Shown: in pieces, positions 5,601 to 6,617 of the stretch
Numbering within the stretch: position 1 is the stretch's first letter
Layout of the letters: each line of letters begins with the position of its first letter
Assembly (NCBI GenBank): GCA_902803635.1
Contig: CADCQU010000094.1
Coordinates: 1 to 6,617, forward strand
From: an uncultured Lachnospiraceae bacterium
GTDB lineage: Bacteria; Bacillota; Clostridia; Lachnospirales; Lachnospiraceae
Length of the DNA: 6,617 bases
Reading direction: 5' to 3'
Notes under the pieces: generated by a model
The model's database searches: none
The model's input: only the letters and a program-made list of their open reading frames with translations
Told to the model about the DNA's origin: nothing
Made by a program: the position numbers and the translations under genes

Positions 5601-6502
5601 GCTTTACACCCGGTTTGCAGCTTGTCGTTTCTGCAGAAAAGATGCCGAGCCTCCTGACGTACGCGTCGGTTTCCGGCTGGCAGTACGTGAGCGGCGGCCT
5701 CCGTTATTATAACGAGGACGGGAGCTACGCGAAGAATACCTTCCTTAATTATAATAACAACCTTGTCGCAATCGGCTCTGACGGCTTCCTCCGTACCGGC
5801 TGGATCAAGTACGGCTCCTATTACTATTACTTCAACGGTTCGGCCGGCCAGATAAAGACCGACGCCCGTCCCTATATCTCGAAGCTCTATCCCACGCGGA
5901 GGGCAGGTATCTGGCGTCCGGAATCCACGGGACCGGCGTGCGAATACCGCATCACGGTGGACCGCCAGCAGCCCTGCCGGGTAACGGTCTACACGAAGTA
6001 TCCGGGAGAGTCGGAGTGGAACGTACCCGTGGTCTCTTATATCTGCTCGACGGGAGCGGATGCTACGCCGACGGCCCCGGGCGAGCGCAAGACCATCCAC
6101 GACTCTCGCTGGCAGCCCCTTATGGGACCGTCCTACGGGCAGTACGGCATGGCGATCCTCCTTCGCGATGAGAATGGCGAGTGGTTCATCAACGGGGACT
6201 TCTTCCACTCCCTCGCCTGCCAGGAACCAAATGACCATAACCTTGACGTCGGCTCCTACAATATTCTTGGAACCCGTGCCTCCCATGGCTGCTGCCGCCT
6301 CAACGTTCGGAACGCCTACTGGCAGTTTAACTTCGTCCCGGACAATTCGGGCGTCTATGTGGGCGACGACCTGGCAAGGCCGCTAAATGCCCTGCCGCAG
6401 CCGTACGCAAGCGGATCGGTCGACCCGACCGATCCGAACTACACCGGAAACTACGGGTATACGGAAAATGGCGTCTACTACAACCCGGCGGGCTTCCATT
6501 AA
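2696..6502 (+). CDS. Secreted multi-ricin-domain L,D-transpeptidase (YkuD family)
   Basis: Predicted extracellular wall protein of 1268 residues. The ATG at 2696 has GAGG (2684-2687) eight bases upstream. A Sec signal peptide (KKK n-region, Ala-rich core, likely cleavage after AFA at 25-27) is followed by an acidic Ser/Thr/Asp/Glu/Asn-rich low-complexity stretch (about 28-250). Five ricin-type beta-trefoil-like blocks follow (about 256-400, 404-550, 564-708, 712-856, 862-988), marked by QxW-type motifs at Trp344, 395, 498, 544, 653, 702, 802, 849 and 943. Next is a Tyr/Gly-rich region resembling choline-binding-type wall repeats (994-1057, with GWI and YYYYFNG). The C-terminal L,D-transpeptidase domain (about 1082-1230) has CSTG..ATPT (1117-1125), candidate His1171, and SHGCCR (1196-1201) with Cys1199 as the expected nucleophile. 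The family forms 3-3 peptidoglycan cross-links or attaches proteins to peptide stems, using tetrapeptide donors. There is no LPXTG signal or C-terminal membrane anchor, so retention is probably through the repeats or lectin blocks. The domain family is clear; the glycan ligands and exact reaction are not. Confidence 0.93.
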   Translation: MKKKVLAWVLSAAMAVAPAAQATAFASSVEEPVKVEQTLGTDFSGEEQDGKDETDPNSIEDSKKSGSPEASSTDEGSSFSENNGVSSDNVSSTVVSSTEGNTASDDEILKESEEDNKSDVGEETPNGTDTDAVGENPSDTDDENADTNTGDGDVVLPTTDTDSTASENTEESKNENSDSSSVVDDSSVQDDENEDPDASKEDGSSDKEEEDSEDENASGDETFDEKENPTDIEEEGEESSDEEVAGLSENEKYYKPKNGTYVFDSCFSGTNIITLKNSTPGGNLKEGGTVLITDSTTDLGVYWILKKNDDDSYQITNFASGLALTASNTNIVQKTYSGADTQKWYFRHYGDTSYTSITPKSNMNYRISLAGSTKKFANNGSSLILTKLDKTYQKWYIKARTSPAVSLADGDYYLYPGNKSTKALYVTSNSKAEDAPMQLYTWLGRRGEWFTVKSLGKGNLYTIVNTYSGKALYPKKGAKTYGTVIVQHTADGSLDQAWRLVDKDGSYQLIHVMSGMALGLSGGKFVNGTEPILDMPKDTDSQKWTFVAIDTVGKDTKGADAKLAAGYYRLTNAAKSSLVASTAGSRKKTGMNLELADSDAKERATFYIKPLSNGKYAIRSFFSFKYVGMNYDVAENNYKLETKDNYSAATSKWYIRKSTVDDGQLSIVNAANTAMVLTFDGDAAEGAQLKITLSSGEKAQRWTSTKMVNQKPLTDGERYVLTSQLNTGLVMSVTSTTAGTGETVLRQTEQQPWEVYIFEYVGPSNIYRLRNQWSGKVLAGSTKKDGEKVTLVNEADEENQLWHVRAMGSARYSISNVKTSKLLTVKDGNASAGTSVVVNEANGKSSQLWVMHKAKSIEKVPTNVNIVISPKGTNNVLEVKDGSLVDRTPMQFATPTKAANQVFQIIPSGNYYKLRSVATGRYLTSSSGKATLRPSISGKAQLWKVLPSGIRYNFRNVGNGRYLNSPDGSFTPGLQLVVSAEKMPSLLTYASVSGWQYVSGGLRYYNEDGSYAKNTFLNYNNNLVAIGSDGFLRTGWIKYGSYYYYFNGSAGQIKTDARPYISKLYPTRRAGIWRPESTGPACEYRITVDRQQPCRVTVYTKYPGESEWNVPVVSYICSTGADATPTAPGERKTIHDSRWQPLMGPSYGQYGMAILLRDENGEWFINGDFFHSLACQEPNDHNLDVGSYNILGTRASHGCCRLNVRNAYWQFNFVPDNSGVYVGDDLARPLNALPQPYASGSVDPTDPNYTGNYGYTENGVYYNPAGFH
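3461..5659 (+). repeat. Array of five ricin-type beta-trefoil-like blocks within the transpeptidase gene
   Basis: Five blocks with starts about 145-160 codons apart each begin with a motif of the type 'DGxYyL' or 'GxYxL' and contain up to three subrepeats ending in a QxW-like motif: TQKWYF, YQKWYI, DQAWRL, SQKWTF, TSKWYI, AQRWTS, NQLWHV, SQLWVM and AQLWKV. This is the internal threefold pattern of ricin-B-type lectin folds. The third lobe of block five lacks a clear QxW. The blocks are diverged in protein and DNA, so this is an old duplication and not a recent tandem repeat. Block edges are estimated by eye. Confidence 0.75.
5939..6385 (+). other. YkuD L,D-transpeptidase catalytic domain (within the CDS)
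   Basis: This segment encodes residues about 1082-1230. It has the family's N-terminal strand (CEYRITVD), the CSTG...TPT segment, His1171 in the FFHS motif, LGTRASHGCCRL around catalytic Cys1199 (codon 6290-6292), and the closing strand SGVYVG. The residue after the nucleophile is normally Ile or Val but is Cys here. All six cysteines of the region after residue 266 lie in this domain. A tail of about 38 residues rich in Tyr, Gly, Pro and Asn follows it. Confidence 0.9.
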
Positions 6503-6503
6503 G

Positions 6504-6563
6504 TGACAAATAACAAAGAATAAGCAAATAGTTACTATTCAGCTGACCCCCGATTATTTGTCA
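6504..6563. repeat. Inverted repeat with nested palindromes directly after the transpeptidase stop codon
   Basis: TGACAAATAA (6504-6513) and TTATTTGTCA (6554-6563) are perfect 10-bp inverted arms, 40 bases apart, and the left arm begins one base after the TAA stop. Between them lie AATAGT-T-ACTATT (6527-6539) and the 8-bp palindrome TCAGCTGA (6539-6546). There is no U-tract after the right arm, so a standard intrinsic terminator is unlikely. A bidirectional structured terminator or a small mobile or REP-like intergenic element are the alternatives. Confidence 0.55.
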
Positions 6564-6617
6564 TTCTGAGGAGCGCGTCCTTCGGACATCCCTGAATTGA
6601 ATCGCCTACGGCGATGA
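6564..6617. repeat. Short-loop hairpins at the window end, probable dispersed intergenic repeat (partial)
   Basis: Two compact hairpins are visible: GTCC-TTC-GGAC (6577-6587) and the perfect ATCGCC-TAC-GGCGAT (6601-6615). The segment opens with a sequence (GTCATTCTGAGGAGCG, 6560-6575) that resembles, from memory, intergenic repeats found many times in some bacterial genomes. No open reading frame or terminator is seen. The element continues past the window edge. Confidence 0.45.

Noticed and set aside
3461..5659. CRISPR array or recent tandem DNA repeat in the long repetitive gene
   Set aside because: The repetition is at the level of diverged protein domains about 145-160 residues apart. 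There are no short identical DNA repeats with regular spacers.
4862..6286. 474-codon minus-strand open frame opposite the transpeptidase
   Set aside because: It is a shadow of the GC-rich third positions of a gene with clear signal peptide, lectin and catalytic motifs. Its own translation shows no coherent domain.
6385..6502. Possible C-terminal sorting signal (LPXTG) or membrane anchor in the secreted protein
   Set aside because: The last 38 residues are Tyr/Gly/Pro/Asn-rich, with no LPXTG motif, hydrophobic helix or basic tail.

Overview
This window looks like chromosomal DNA from a Gram-positive, Clostridia-type bacterium, with a Lachnospiraceae-like gut anaerobe as the best guess. The reasons are a strong purine-rich ribosome binding site with an extended -10 promoter, a tRNA gene without an encoded CCA end, a soluble multidomain hybrid histidine kinase of the kind common in gut Clostridia, and a secreted wall protein that combines choline-binding-type repeats with a YkuD L,D-transpeptidase domain. 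The family assignment is inference from remembered family features; no database was searched.

All genes are on the + strand. A complete tRNA-Phe(GAA) gene (3-75) is followed by a near-perfect intrinsic terminator hairpin (98-133). A strong extended -10 promoter (TGcTATAAT, ending at 159) follows almost at once. It drives an 812-residue hybrid histidine kinase (194-2632) with the order receiver-like domain, PAS, second PAS-like domain, HisKA, HATPase and receiver. The kinase has no visible membrane segment. Its N-terminal receiver has Glu at the phospho-acceptor position, while its C-terminal receiver is canonical.

A 63-base gap, with a -10 box abutting a perfect 12-bp palindrome, leads to a 1268-residue secreted protein (2696-6502). 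It consists of a signal peptide, about 220 residues of acidic Ser/Thr/Asn-rich low-complexity sequence, five consecutive ricin-type beta-trefoil-like blocks, a short Tyr/Gly-rich cell-wall-binding repeat region, and a C-terminal L,D-transpeptidase domain with the motif SHGCC. Base composition rises sharply between the first and second trefoil blocks, which suggests a mosaic history.

After the stop codon the last 115 bases hold no gene but are dense in dyads: a 10-bp inverted repeat, small palindromes and two short-loop hairpins. These look like dispersed intergenic repeat material and run to the end of the window.

Functionally, the kinase probably senses a cytoplasmic signal and passes phosphate through its own C-terminal receiver to a partner outside the window. 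The downstream protein probably cross-links or modifies peptidoglycan while bound to wall glycans. A regulatory link between the two rests only on adjacency. The most unusual parts are the five-lectin-block architecture of the transpeptidase, the cysteine-rich catalytic domain, and the altered receiver at the start of the kinase.
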